Numbered from the stretch's first letter, positions 19,940 to 30,582 are shown. The stretch is DNA of 64,000 nt from an uncultured Clostridia bacterium (GCA_947624415.1 CANQKH010000004.1:1-64000); one strand, 5' to 3'. Notes: a model not told the origin generated them from the sequence alone. Translations and numbers: made by a program.

Positions 19940-20200
19940 ATGAGTTTTTGTTTGGCCGCTTTTCGTTCTAGGAATGAGACATTATATTTGGCTAATATAC
20001 TAAATAATGGTGGATATCGTGTTTCAATAATCAATACTCCCAAGGATGCTGGTTTATCGTGTGGAATTTCTGTTAAATTTGAAGAACGTTTTTTGCCTAT
20101 AGTAAGAAGTGTTATTATGTCAAAACCTTTTCGCTCATTTGCCGGAATGTATCGTGTGGTTTGCGAAGGGCAGAGAAATACGTATGAAAGATTATTCTAA
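19940..20200 (+). CDS. DUF3343 protein (putative Se/S carrier)
   Basis: An 86-residue protein with the DUF3343 pattern: an N-terminal strand SFCLAAFRSRNETLYLANIL, a middle INTP segment, and the conserved SCGISVKF motif whose cysteine is the proposed chalcogen carrier. The start at 19940 has AAGGGAGG six nt upstream; the track start at 19916 is a TTG without support. It is divergent from a cysteine desulfurase, consistent with passing a persulfide or selenide. The Se/S-carrier role is a family proposal, not something shown here. Confidence 0.75.
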   Translation: MSFCLAAFRSRNETLYLANILNNGGYRVSIINTPKDAGLSCGISVKFEERFLPIVRSVIMSKPFRSFAGMYRVVCEGQRNTYERLF

Positions 20201-20235
20201 TGTATTTTTATAATTTAATTAAATAAAATAAATAT

Positions 20236-20772
20236 ATGAAAGTATTTTTTTCAATTTTAAGTTTGTCAATTTTAGCAGTGGTTTTATCATATTCGCTGGG
20301 GTGCTTTTATGCTTATGCCTATCCTATGAGTTTTAAAGACGAGATAGAATCTTGTGCCGATGATTTTTCTGTTGAGGGAGCTTTGATAGCGTCGATTGCA
20401 AACGTAGAAAGCAACTTTAATGCAAATGCTTTATCTAATAAAGGTGCTGTTGGAATAATGCAGTTAATGCCTTCGACTGCTGCGTGGATTGCGGGAAAAT
20501 TGGATCTTGAATATGATGAAAAATTATTGTATGAAGCAGATTACAATATTAAGTTAGGAAGTTATTATATTTCTTATTTAATTAACTATTTTAAGGATGA
20601 AAAACTGGGATTATGTGCCTATAATGCCGGTTTGGGAATGGTTAAAGAGTGGTTGAAAGATGAGCGATATTCAAAAAATGGTAAACTATTAAAAATACCT
20701 TATAAAGAAACATTAAATTATTATAATAAGATTTTAAAGAACTATAAATATTATAAAAACAAGTATAAATAA
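20236..20772 (+). CDS. Membrane-anchored lytic transglycosylase (SLT domain)
   Basis: A 178-residue protein with an N-terminal signal anchor (residues 3-27) and a compact goose-lysozyme-like SLT domain. The catalytic glutamate is in ANVESNFNANALS, followed by GAVGIMQLMPSTAAWIA and LCAYNAGLGMVKEWL, the three signature segments of Slt70-type enzymes. It should cleave peptidoglycan glycan strands outside the membrane. There is no Shine-Dalgarno; TAAAAT ends 6 nt before the ATG, so the mRNA may be leaderless. Confidence 0.88.
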   Translation: MKVFFSILSLSILAVVLSYSLGCFYAYAYPMSFKDEIESCADDFSVEGALIASIANVESNFNANALSNKGAVGIMQLMPSTAAWIAGKLDLEYDEKLLYEADYNIKLGSYYISYLINYFKDEKLGLCAYNAGLGMVKEWLKDERYSKNGKLLKIPYKETLNYYNKILKNYKYYKNKYK

Positions 20773-20773
20773 T

Positions 20774-20803
20774 TTGACTTTAAAATGAAAAATATGTTAA
20801 TCT
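20774..20803 (+). promoter_or_regulatory. Promoter of lysS
   Basis: TTGACT and TAATCT are separated by 18 nt. The implied start near 20810 lies after the track's first in-frame ATG (20785) and supports the lysS start at 20824. Confidence 0.6.
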
Positions 20804-20823
20804 ATAACGTAAAGGAGATTAAC

Positions 20824-22287
20824 ATGAATGATACACAAGCATTGTCTAGCGAGGTAGACATAAGAAGAAAAAAAATAGAAGATTTGATTGAAAGAGGAGA
20901 GATTCCATATAAAGATAAGTTTGATAGAACCTGCACTATTGATGAAGCGAGAAATAAGGTTGGTGAAAGGGTTAAAATTGCAGGTCGAATAATTTTTAAG
21001 CGTGTTATGGGCAAGTTTGGGTTTATCCAAATAAGAGATTTAAAGGCAAAAATACAAGTTTCTGTCGGTAGAAATGAGTTAAATGAAGAAGATTACGATT
21101 TTTATAAAAAAATGATTGATATTGCTGATTTTGTAGGAGTCGAGGGTGAAGTATATTTAACTCAAACAGGCGAGGTTACTGTAAGATGTGAAAAGATTGT
21201 ATTGCTTTCTAAAACATTGAGACCTTTGCCAGAGAAATTTCATGGTCTTAGCGACACTGAAACTATTTATCGTCAAAGATATCTTGATTTAATTTCAAAT
21301 GAAAATTCTAGGAAAGTGTTTTTAACAAGAAGTAAGGTTGTTTCATTTTTGAGAAGATATTTGGAGGATAACGGATTTATTGAAGTTGAAACTCCAATTT
21401 TACAAACAAGCGTTTCCGGGGCGAGTGCCAAGCCATTTTTCACTCATCACAATGCTCTGGATCTTGAATGTAATTTAAGAATAGCAAAAGAGTGTTGGTT
21501 AAAACAATGCATAAGTGCGGGTTTTGACAGGGTATTTGAAGTTGGAAAGGATTTTAGAAATGAGGGAATGGATACCACTCATCTTCAAGAATTTACGCAG
21601 GTAGAATGGTATGCTTCGTATTGGAATTATGAAGACAATATCAACTTTTTTCATAAGTTAATTTTGCAATTATTAAATGAGTGCTTAGGAACAACAAAAG
21701 TTAACTATCAAGGTAAGGAAATTGATTTTGCACAAGAATGGGAAAGAATTGATTATGTTGCCAAAATGAATGAATTACTCGGCTTTGAATTTTTAGATAT
21801 AAGCGATGTCGATGAATTTAAGGCTAAAGTTGTAAAAAAGGGATTATATTCATTGAAAGAATTGGATGAGTGCAAAACGGTGAGAACCCTTATTGACTAC
21901 ATTTATAAACGACACATTAGAAATTTAGTAGTAAATCCAACTATAATCTATAATTATCCGGCTGTGTTGATGCCTTTGGCCAGAAGAAACGACAAAGATG
22001 CCAGAATTGTTGATGCTTTTCAAGTTGTTGCTGGAGGAGCGGAGTTAGTCAAAGCATATTCTGAACTTGTAGATCCAAAAATTCAAAGAAAATTGCTTAT
22101 TGAACAACTCCAAGAAAAAGCTCTTGGTGATGAAGAGACAATGGATGTAGATGAAGATTTCTTATTGTCGATGGAACATGGAATGCCTCCAATATCTGGT
22201 TTGGGATTTGGAATAGATAGATTCCTTCAATTTATATTTGATTTACCTAATATAAGAGATACGGTTCTATTTCCTACAATGAGGTAA
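20824..22287 (+). CDS. lysS: Lysyl-tRNA synthetase, class II
   Basis: A 487-residue class II enzyme that charges tRNA-Lys. The N-terminal OB fold has AGRIIFKRVMGKFGFIQIRD. Motif 1 (FIEVETPILQTSVSGASAKPF), motif 2 (FEVGKDFRNEGMDTTHLQEF) and motif 3 (ISGLGFGIDRFLQFI) are present. The start at 20824 has AAAGGAG six nt upstream and lies after the promoter; the track start at 20785 does not. It is followed within 3 nt by nth. Confidence 0.97.
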   Translation: MNDTQALSSEVDIRRKKIEDLIERGEIPYKDKFDRTCTIDEARNKVGERVKIAGRIIFKRVMGKFGFIQIRDLKAKIQVSVGRNELNEEDYDFYKKMIDIADFVGVEGEVYLTQTGEVTVRCEKIVLLSKTLRPLPEKFHGLSDTETIYRQRYLDLISNENSRKVFLTRSKVVSFLRRYLEDNGFIEVETPILQTSVSGASAKPFFTHHNALDLECNLRIAKECWLKQCISAGFDRVFEVGKDFRNEGMDTTHLQEFTQVEWYASYWNYEDNINFFHKLILQLLNECLGTTKVNYQGKEIDFAQEWERIDYVAKMNELLGFEFLDISDVDEFKAKVVKKGLYSLKELDECKTVRTLIDYIYKRHIRNLVVNPTIIYNYPAVLMPLARRNDKDARIVDAFQVVAGGAELVKAYSELVDPKIQRKLLIEQLQEKALGDEETMDVDEDFLLSMEHGMPPISGLGFGIDRFLQFIFDLPNIRDTVLFPTMR

Positions 22288-22289
22288 AG

Positions 22290-22922
22290 ATGAATGCAGA
22301 GGATGTAGTAGATAAAATGAATTCATTGTTCCCAGAGCCAAAATGTGAGTTAAAGTATAATTCAATATATGAGTTGCTTGTTGCTGTTATTTTATCGGCA
22401 CAATGCACAGATAAGCGGGTAAATATTGTAACAAATGAGTTATTTAAAAATTTTAATACCCCTTACAAGATGATAAAACTCTCAGTAGAAGAATTGGAAA
22501 AGAAAATTCATTCTTGTGGATTTTATCATAATAAAGCGAAAAATATTCTTGCGATGAGCAGTGATTTAATTGAACGTTTTGGTGGTGAAGTTCCCAATAA
22601 TAAGGATGATTTGCAAACTCTGGCAGGGGTTGGAAGAAAAACTGCCAACGTAGTTTATTCTGAAGGTTTTAATGGTGATGCAATAGCTGTTGATACCCAT
22701 GTATTAAGAGTCTCTAATAGGTTGGGATTTGTAAAAACCGACAATCCCTTAATATGCGAAAAAGAATTAATGAAAATTTTTGATAAGAAGGACTGGAGTA
22801 GGTTGCATTTACAATTTGTTTTATTTGGGCGTTATGTTTGTAAATCTCAAAATCCAAATTGTGCCAAATGTCTTTTTCAAAAAGATTGTCTATATTATAA
22901 AGAAAAAGCGAATACTATATAA
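22290..22922 (+). CDS. nth: Endonuclease III
   Basis: A 210-residue base-excision-repair DNA glycosylase and AP lyase. The helix-hairpin-helix is LQTLAGVGRKTANVV, with the catalytic lysine in it. The catalytic Asp is in VDTHVLRVSNRLG. The 4Fe-4S loop has the canonical C-x6-C-x2-C-x5-C spacing (CKSQNPNCAKCLFQKDC). It starts 3 nt after lysS and is probably co-transcribed. Confidence 0.96.
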   Translation: MNAEDVVDKMNSLFPEPKCELKYNSIYELLVAVILSAQCTDKRVNIVTNELFKNFNTPYKMIKLSVEELEKKIHSCGFYHNKAKNILAMSSDLIERFGGEVPNNKDDLQTLAGVGRKTANVVYSEGFNGDAIAVDTHVLRVSNRLGFVKTDNPLICEKELMKIFDKKDWSRLHLQFVLFGRYVCKSQNPNCAKCLFQKDCLYYKEKANTI

Positions 22923-22963
22923 AGTATTTTGTATGCAAGACATAATACAAAATGAGGTGATTT

Positions 22964-24232
22964 ATGTTTTTAGACAGAACAAAAATATTTATTAAGGCAG
23001 GAAATGGCGGAAATGGAGCCACTTCCTTTTTGCATACCAAACAAACTGCGGACGGAGGTCCAGATGGTGGTGAAGGCGGCAAAGGTGGAGATATTATTTT
23101 TCAATCGTCTAAGGATCTAAATACCTTGTATGATTTTAGATTTCACAAAAAGTTTTATGCAGATAATGGTGAAAATGGCTCTTCTAGGCTAAAAACAGGT
23201 GCAAACGGAAAAGATATAATAATAAGGGTGCCGTGTGGAACAGTTTTGTTAGATGCGGAGAGTGAAAAGGTTATAGCTGATTTATATGAGGATGGTATGA
23301 GGTTTGTAGCATTAAGGGGCGGCAATGGCGGTCATGGCAATGCTTATTATAAGTCATCTATAAAAAAAGCACCACATTTTTCACAACTGGGAGAGGAAAC
23401 AAAACCCAAAGAGGTAATTCTTGAGTTAAAAACAATTGCTGATGTTGGTCTTGTTGGTTTTCCTAATGCAGGAAAATCTACTTTGTTATCTTGTATTTCA
23501 AATGCAAATCCAAAAATCGCAAACTATCCTTTTACCACACTTTATCCTAATTTGGGAGTTTGTGAAGTGAAGGGCGAAACATTTGTAGTCGCTGATATTC
23601 CTGGCTTGATTGAGGGAGCGAGCGAGGGACAAGGTTTAGGTCATTATTTTTTGAAACATATAGAAAGAGTAAGGTTGATTGTCCATTTAGTGGATGTATC
23701 ACAGAGTGATGGACGAGACTTTATTGACGATTATAAAAAAATTAACAAAGAATTAGAATTGTATAGTATTGAACTTTCCAAAACGCCACAAATTGTCGTT
23801 TTAACAAAAATTGATTTACTTGATGAGGCAACATTAAAAGAACGAATAAATAATTTTAAAAATAACTATAATGAGGAATGTTTTTTAATTTCTGGTGCAA
23901 CATTTTCAGGAATAGAGGAATTGAAGCTGAAAATTTTAGAAAAACTGAGTAAAATTCCTAAAAAACCACCGCTTCAAGTGGAAAAAGTTGACTTTGACAT
24001 AAAAGATAAGGAGTCTATAGTTATTTCGAGAGATGATGAAGGGGCGTTTGTGGTTTCGGGCGGAAAGATTGATGAATTTGTGCGAGGGGTGGTTCTTTCT
24101 GATACACGCTCTTTTGCCTATTTTCAAAAAAGGCTTGAAAGTATGGGAATAATTGAAATGCTAAAAGAAAAAGGCCTAAAAAGTGGACATACTATTAAAA
24201 TCAAAGGAATAGCCTTTGAATATGTAGAATAG
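22964..24232 (+). CDS. obgE: Obg family GTPase (ObgE/CgtA)
   Basis: A 422-residue ribosome-associated GTPase acting in 50S assembly and, in Bacillus, in stress and sporulation control. The glycine-rich Obg domain (GNGGNGATSF, GPDGGEGGKGG) covers residues 1-155. The G domain has the P-loop GFPNAGKST, DIPGLIEGASEG and TKIDLL. The C-terminal OCT domain is complete. It has a GAGGTG site. It precedes yhbY, the usual obg neighbourhood, but nadD and yqeK are missing. Confidence 0.97.
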   Translation: MFLDRTKIFIKAGNGGNGATSFLHTKQTADGGPDGGEGGKGGDIIFQSSKDLNTLYDFRFHKKFYADNGENGSSRLKTGANGKDIIIRVPCGTVLLDAESEKVIADLYEDGMRFVALRGGNGGHGNAYYKSSIKKAPHFSQLGEETKPKEVILELKTIADVGLVGFPNAGKSTLLSCISNANPKIANYPFTTLYPNLGVCEVKGETFVVADIPGLIEGASEGQGLGHYFLKHIERVRLIVHLVDVSQSDGRDFIDDYKKINKELELYSIELSKTPQIVVLTKIDLLDEATLKERINNFKNNYNEECFLISGATFSGIEELKLKILEKLSKIPKKPPLQVEKVDFDIKDKESIVISRDDEGAFVVSGGKIDEFVRGVVLSDTRSFAYFQKRLESMGIIEMLKEKGLKSGHTIKIKGIAFEYVE

Positions 24233-24262
24233 TTATGATTTTATAATTATAAGGAGGAAAAT

Positions 24263-24559
24263 ATGATTACTACAAAGCAAAGAGCATTTTTGCGTGGACT
24301 CGGTAATGCACTTGACCCAGTTATGCAAATTGGTAAGGAAGGATTTAGTGATGGTGCAAAAGAAACATTGCAGGGGTTATTAGAAGCAAGGGAATTAGTA
24401 AAAATAAAGGTATTAAAAAATTGTGAAACAACACCAAAAGAGTTAATGGAATTAATATGTAAAACACTCAATGCAGAGCCTGTGCAAGTAATCGGTGGAG
24501 TCTTGATTGTTTACAGAAAATCTTCCAAAAAAGATTTTAAACATATAGAATTGTTGTGA
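24263..24559 (+). CDS. yhbY: CRM/YhbY-domain RNA-binding protein
   Basis: A 98-residue single CRM domain, a ribosome-assembly-linked RNA-binding fold. The family start [10 protein letters not shown]-like [19 protein letters not shown], the central IGKEG and the ending [12 protein letters not shown] are present. It follows obgE by 30 nt behind AAGGAGG and ends convergent with the unknown membrane-protein gene, whose stop directly abuts. Confidence 0.93.
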   Translation: MITTKQRAFLRGLGNALDPVMQIGKEGFSDGAKETLQGLLEARELVKIKVLKNCETTPKELMELICKTLNAEPVQVIGGVLIVYRKSSKKDFKHIELL

Positions 24560-25366
24560 TTAAAGTAATTCGCAATCTGCTTTTTTGTTGTATTTAGGAT
24601 TAACATACGAAACTAAAGCAAATAATAAAAGAATGGTTGCTATTACACAATAATATACATTGACGCGAACAAAAAATGATGTAATAAAAAGTATTATCGC
24701 AGAAAAAACATAGCCTTTAGTTCTAGAACGATTAAAAGAATAAGCAATTAAGTCTTTCAATGATAAATTGCTTGTTTTTTTATATTTATTAGTAATTTCT
24801 GGGAAAAATTGATATTCCTTAAAAAGTAGTGCATAAGATTCATCTTTATTAAGGAGCAAGATGTTGTTGTCAAAATTTTTAATAAAGAGAGGGCAGTCTT
24901 TTGTGTAATCATAGCAAGCAATTATTATTTTTTGTATATTTTCTTTTAGTGAGTTTTTTTGAATGTTTACTATATCTTGTGGAGTAAGGGCGTCTAATTT
25001 TAAGAAAGGATATAATAGTATTCTTTCCTTTTCATTGTTTGTAACAATTAAATAATCTTTTTTTCTTAAAACATTATTATGTCTTGTTTTTGCCAAATTT
25101 TCAAAAAATTCAATACCATTTGTCATTGAAATAAGCGAGAAAAACATATTTTCTGCATCTTCACGTTCTTTCAATTTAAGATTCATTTTATTATTGTTTT
25201 TCTTCTTAAAAATATATATTGCAAGTTCAGTCAGGCAGGTTATTGCTAAAGCAAGAGTAAAAGACAGCCATAATTTATGAAGAAAAAATCTTAGCCAAAT
25301 AAAAGCAATCAAAAAGATTAAACTGCATTTTAATATAAATTGAAATAAAAATAATATTTTTTTCAT
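24560..25366 (-). CDS. Unknown membrane protein, possibly with an inactivated Mrr-like domain
   Basis: I do not recognise the family with certainty. The 268-residue chain has two N-terminal membrane helices, a soluble middle of about residues 65-195 and two C-terminal membrane helices. The middle (LIVTNNEKERILLYPFLK ... IQKIIIACYDYTKDCPLFIK ... NILLLNKDE) loosely recalls the Mrr-type nuclease fold seen in membrane-anchored proteins, but the catalytic acidic and Gln/Glu-x-Lys residues are not evident. It occupies the place where nadD and yqeK usually lie between yhbY and rsfS, on the opposite strand. No ribosome-binding site is visible. Confidence 0.5.
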   Translation of the reverse strand: MKKILFLFQFILKCSLIFLIAFIWLRFFLHKLWLSFTLALAITCLTELAIYIFKKKNNNKMNLKLKEREDAENMFFSLISMTNGIEFFENLAKTRHNNVLRKKDYLIVTNNEKERILLYPFLKLDALTPQDIVNIQKNSLKENIQKIIIACYDYTKDCPLFIKNFDNNILLLNKDESYALLFKEYQFFPEITNKYKKTSNLSLKDLIAYSFNRSRTKGYVFSAIILFITSFFVRVNVYYCVIATILLLFALVSYVNPKYNKKADCELL

Positions 25367-25406
25367 ATAAATTTATGGACAAAATATAAAATATTTAGAC
25401 AATTAT

Positions 25407-25435
25407 TTGACTTTAAACTAAAAAATATTTATAAT
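25407..25435 (+). promoter_or_regulatory. sigma-A promoter of rsfS
   Basis: TTGACT and a perfect TATAAT are separated by 17 nt, in the gap between the divergent membrane-protein gene and rsfS. Confidence 0.8.
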
Positions 25436-25455
25436 TACTATGAAGGTGAGAACTA

Positions 25456-25782
25456 GTGATTAATCAAATTGGTGAAATTTTAACATATTTAAGTGAAAAA
25501 AAATGTAAGGATATTTCAGCGTATGACCTATCGAAAGAGGAACAATCTTATGATTATATAATTTTAATGACAGTATCTTCGGTTTCTAATAATAAAAAAC
25601 TTGCAAATATTCTTATGAAAGATTTTGGCTTAGAAAAATATCCTGAGGGTTACAATAGGGGCGAGTGGATTATATATGATTTAGGAGAACTTGTAATTCA
25701 TTCATTTATTCCGCAATCGCGAGAAAAGTATAATCTGGATAGATTATGGCAATCAAAGAAAATATCGTTTAAAAAAGATTAA
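25456..25782 (+). CDS. rsfS: Ribosome silencing factor RsfS
   Basis: A 108-residue RsfS/Iojap family protein that binds L14 on the 50S subunit and blocks joining of 30S under starvation. Family features are YDYIILMTVSSVSNNKKLAN, the GEWIIYDLGELVIHSF segment and the closing YNLDRLWQSKK. It has a GTG start with AAGGTGAG in front and its own promoter. It leads into the phosphatase-rpiB genes. Confidence 0.92.
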   Translation: MINQIGEILTYLSEKKCKDISAYDLSKEEQSYDYIILMTVSSVSNNKKLANILMKDFGLEKYPEGYNRGEWIIYDLGELVIHSFIPQSREKYNLDRLWQSKKISFKKD

Positions 25783-25794
25783 AGCGAGTTGGAG

Positions 25795-26223
25795 ATGGAA
25801 AAGATTTGTTTTGTTTGTACGGGTAATACTTGTCGCTCGATTATGGCGGAGAGGTTATTAAAAAAACAACTGAAAGATGCTCATATAACAAATATAAAAG
25901 TATTTTCAAAAGGTTTAAGAGCGAAAGGCGACAATATAGCAGAAAATGCAAAAAAAGTTTTAAAAAGTTTGGGTGCTTTATCGTCAAATCGAAAATCAAT
26001 TAAACTTGGGAAAATTGACAAAGATATGCTTTATATAGCAATGAATGAAAATATGCTTAAATATATCCAATCTTCTAATGTAATAACAATGAAAAATTTA
26101 ATTGGTCATGATATAGATGATCCTTATGGGCAAAGTGAAGATGTTTACATGAAAACTGCACTTGAAATCATGGAGGCAAACGATAAATTAATTGAAATTA
26201 TAAAGAGGTGGAGAAAACAATGA
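25795..26223 (+). CDS. Low-molecular-weight protein arginine/tyrosine phosphatase
   Basis: A 142-residue LMW phosphatase. The catalytic P-loop is CTGNTCRS near the N-terminus and the general-acid aspartate lies in DIDDPYGQ. The small Thr residue in the P-loop (CTGNTCR) is the pattern known from arginine phosphatase YwlE, so a phospho-arginine substrate is possible, but I cannot settle this. The ATG at 25795 is preferred to the track TTG at 25789. The stop overlaps the rpiB start (ATGA), and ywlE-rpiB adjacency is common in Firmicutes. Confidence 0.88.
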   Translation: MEKICFVCTGNTCRSIMAERLLKKQLKDAHITNIKVFSKGLRAKGDNIAENAKKVLKSLGALSSNRKSIKLGKIDKDMLYIAMNENMLKYIQSSNVITMKNLIGHDIDDPYGQSEDVYMKTALEIMEANDKLIEIIKRWRKQ

Positions 26224-26642
26224 TTATATTAGCCAGTGATCATGCCGGATATCCTTTAAAAGAGGAAATTAAAAAATTTTTTAACAAAGAAAATATTATT
26301 GCTATTGATGTCGGCTGTTATTCTAAGGAGCAGCTTGATGATTATCCAGATTTCGCAAAGGCAGGTAATGCAAAAATATTGGAAGACCCTAGAAATGTTG
26401 GAATTTTTATTTGCGGAACGGGAATAGGAATGAGCATAGTTGCAAATAGAAATCCCAAAATTAGGGCAGCATTATGCCACAACGAAAATTATGCATCTTT
26501 AGCAAGAAGACATAACGATGCAAATGTATTATGCTTGTCAGGGAGATATACTTCAGTAAGGAAGGCTATTAAGATTGTAAAAGTATTCCTTACCACTGAT
26601 TTTGAAGGTGGCAGACATTCAAGGAGAATAAAAAAATATTGA
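26220..26642 (+). CDS. rpiB: Ribose-5-phosphate isomerase B
   Basis: A 140-residue RpiB/LacAB-family sugar isomerase of the pentose phosphate pathway. SDHAGYPLK binds the substrate phosphate, and the catalytic cysteine lies in FICGTGIGMSIVANR. AALCHNENYASLARRHNDANVL is also typical. The start is set at 26220 with AGAGGTGGAG upstream and a 4-nt overlap with the phosphatase gene. Allose-6-phosphate activity is possible as in some homologues. Confidence 0.93.
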   Translation: MIILASDHAGYPLKEEIKKFFNKENIIAIDVGCYSKEQLDDYPDFAKAGNAKILEDPRNVGIFICGTGIGMSIVANRNPKIRAALCHNENYASLARRHNDANVLCLSGRYTSVRKAIKIVKVFLTTDFEGGRHSRRIKKY

Positions 26643-26650
26643 GGTAATTT

Positions 26651-28458
<1,808 letters not shown>

Positions 28459-28466
28459 GAGACTTA

Positions 28467-28775
28467 ATGGAAGAGAATAACAATAAAAAAGAAAAGAAAG
28501 TTTCTACAAAGCGCAACATGGGATTTAATAGCATCCTTTCGCTTATATCATATGTAGGAATCGGCTGTATAGCGGTAGCCCTCATTTTGGCATTAATATT
28601 TGAGGGTAACTCTAAATTACCTCAGGCCTTTAGTGCAGTTGGGCAGGTTATTGCATACATTATTTGTATGGTTCTTGCTTTTTCGTGGGTTAGAACGCAT
28701 AAACAAATTGCCTGGCTTGTTTGCTATGTAGTTTTTGTCGTAACAATAATAGTTTTATTTATTTTAACAATATAA
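28467..28775 (+). CDS. Small three-helix membrane protein, unknown
   Basis: The protein of 102 residues starts at the ATG at 28467 behind AGGAGAC; the track start at 28407 lies inside gap. After a charged N-terminus (MEENNNKKEKK) it has three membrane helices. I recognise no family. It is 8 nt after gap and 1 nt before the next membrane-protein gene, so it belongs to the same transcript. Confidence 0.65.
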   Translation: MEENNNKKEKKVSTKRNMGFNSILSLISYVGIGCIAVALILALIFEGNSKLPQAFSAVGQVIAYIICMVLAFSWVRTHKQIAWLVCYVVFVVTIIVLFILTI

Positions 28776-28776
28776 G

Positions 28777-29142
28777 ATGAAAAATTGGATAATAACTGGA
28801 ATATTTTTGACATTAATGGTAGTGTTTGCTTGTTTAAAATTTGTTTGGGCAAACTTTCTTTATTTTGCCTTGGCTTGCATTATATTGATTTGTATGTTTT
28901 GGGTTATACAATTATCATTGTATTATTATATAGATTACTACAAGGACTATGAAGATGATTTTAAAAATTTTAAAGCAGAAATTATCAATTCTAAAAATAT
29001 AACGCAACAAGAATTTGATGACAATATAGATTTTTACATAAAGTTACATAAAAAGAATAGAAGTTACTACAAGGTGATTGATATTTTTAAAATTCTTTTT
29101 GTTCTTGTTATAATGATTATTTCCATAGCAGTTATACGTTAA
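28777..29142 (+). CDS. Small membrane protein, unknown
   Basis: A 121-residue protein with two N-terminal membrane helices, a charged middle segment (YYKDYEDDFKNFKAEI) of about 45 residues that is probably cytoplasmic, and one C-terminal helix. No recognised family. It ends at a strong terminator that closes the rsfS-to-gap region transcript. With its neighbour it may form a pair acting together. Confidence 0.6.
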   Translation: MKNWIITGIFLTLMVVFACLKFVWANFLYFALACIILICMFWVIQLSLYYYIDYYKDYEDDFKNFKAEIINSKNITQQEFDDNIDFYIKLHKKNRSYYKVIDIFKILFVLVIMIISIAVIR

Positions 29143-29172
29143 AGATTTGTGTAAAAGGGCAAATCTTTTTTT
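29141..29172 (+). terminator. terminator after the gap transcript
   Basis: AAAGATTTG pairs with CAAATCTTT across a 10-nt loop, followed by a long T-run. Confidence 0.85.
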
Positions 29173-29206
29173 TAATTTATGTCAAATTAAAATTAATTAA
29201 ATTTGC

Positions 29207-29235
29207 TTGCTATAAATTTAAAAATATGTTATTAT
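29207..29235 (+). promoter_or_regulatory. Promoter of tig-clpP-clpX
   Basis: TTGCTA and TATTAT are separated by 17 nt, ahead of the trigger-factor gene and after the previous terminator. Confidence 0.6.
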
Positions 29236-29261
29236 TGAAGAGTTGAAATAAAGGAGATATT

Positions 29262-30545
29262 ATGTATAATTTTGAACAAAAAGAAAAACAAGGAATTTTA
29301 AATGTTAAAATTTCAAGCGAAGAATGGGGAAAAGCCGTAGAGCATTCATATGAAAGAAATAAATCAAAATATAGTGTTCAGGGTTTTAGGAAGGGCAAAG
29401 TCCCAAGAAAAGTTATTGAACAAAATTATGGAGATACTGTTTTTTTTGACGATGCGTTTGATGAAGTAATTTCAAATGAATATTCAAAATTTTTGCAGGA
29501 AAATCCAAAAGTTGTTCCAGCAGGTCATCCACACGTTGATATGAATAAATTCACTGTAGATGCTGGGCTTGAAGCGGTTTTGAAATTTGATTTAATGCCA
29601 GAATTTAATTTACCAAATTTAACAGAGCTTAATGTAAAAAAGAAAAAGGTTAAGATAACAGATGAACAAATAGCTCACGAACTTGAAACAACCAGGGCTG
29701 CACACGCAAGATATGTTGAAGAGGAAAAACCTGCAGAAAATGGCGATTTTGCCACTATAGATTTTGTTGGCTATTTAAATGGTGAAAAGTTTGAAGGCGG
29801 CGAGGCAGAAAATTATAGGTTGGAACTTGGTTCCCACACATTTATTGAGGGTTTTGAAGAGCAAGTTGTTGGAATGAAAAAGGGTGAACAAAAAGATTTG
29901 AATGTTACTTTCCCTGAAAATTATGGTGCCGAAAATTTAAAGGGCAAACCAGTAGTTTTTAAAGTAACTTTGAAGAAGGTTGAAAAAAAGGTTCTTCCTG
30001 AAATTGATGATAAATTTGTTTCTGATACAACAGAGTTTGAAACTCTCGAAGAATATAAGAAGTCTGTAAAGGAAAATCTTGCAAAGGCTGAGGAAGAAAG
30101 AATAGAGAGAGACTATGAAGTTGACCTTTTAGATGCGATAGCAGAGAAGAGCGGAATTGAAGTTCCAAATTCTATGATTGAGCATGAATTGCACCATATG
30201 ATTGAAGATTTTGAGCATAGATTATCTCATCAAGGAATGACGATGGATAATTATTTGAGTTATTTGGGTAAAACCCTTGATGAATTTAAGGAAGAAAGAA
30301 AACTCGATGCAGAAAAAAATATTAAGACAAGGCTTGTGCTTCAACGCATAATTTCTGAAAATGAGATAACAATAACTGAGCAGGAAGTAGATGATAGTAT
30401 TAATGATTATGCATCGAGATATCAAATGACACTAGAGGATTTTAAGAAGGCAATGCGCCCAGAAGATTATGCATTCTTTGAAAACAACGCAATTATGACA
30501 AAAGTTTTAAATTTTATCAAAGAAAAGAATGAAAATAAAAAATAA
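29262..30545 (+). CDS. tig: Trigger factor
   Basis: A 427-residue ribosome-tethered chaperone and prolyl isomerase. The ribosome-binding signature is GFRKGKVPRKVIEQNYG in the N-terminal domain. The FKBP-like PPIase domain (GDFATIDFVGYLNGEKFEGGEAENY ... VGMKKGEQKDL) and the helical substrate-binding C-terminal domain follow. It has an AAAGGAG site and leads the conserved tig-clpP-clpX cluster of Firmicutes. Confidence 0.97.
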   Translation: MYNFEQKEKQGILNVKISSEEWGKAVEHSYERNKSKYSVQGFRKGKVPRKVIEQNYGDTVFFDDAFDEVISNEYSKFLQENPKVVPAGHPHVDMNKFTVDAGLEAVLKFDLMPEFNLPNLTELNVKKKKVKITDEQIAHELETTRAAHARYVEEEKPAENGDFATIDFVGYLNGEKFEGGEAENYRLELGSHTFIEGFEEQVVGMKKGEQKDLNVTFPENYGAENLKGKPVVFKVTLKKVEKKVLPEIDDKFVSDTTEFETLEEYKKSVKENLAKAEEERIERDYEVDLLDAIAEKSGIEVPNSMIEHELHHMIEDFEHRLSHQGMTMDNYLSYLGKTLDEFKEERKLDAEKNIKTRLVLQRIISENEITITEQEVDDSINDYASRYQMTLEDFKKAMRPEDYAFFENNAIMTKVLNFIKEKNENKK

Positions 30546-30582
30546 ATTTGGCATATAATTTAATTGTTAATGGAGGAAGAAT

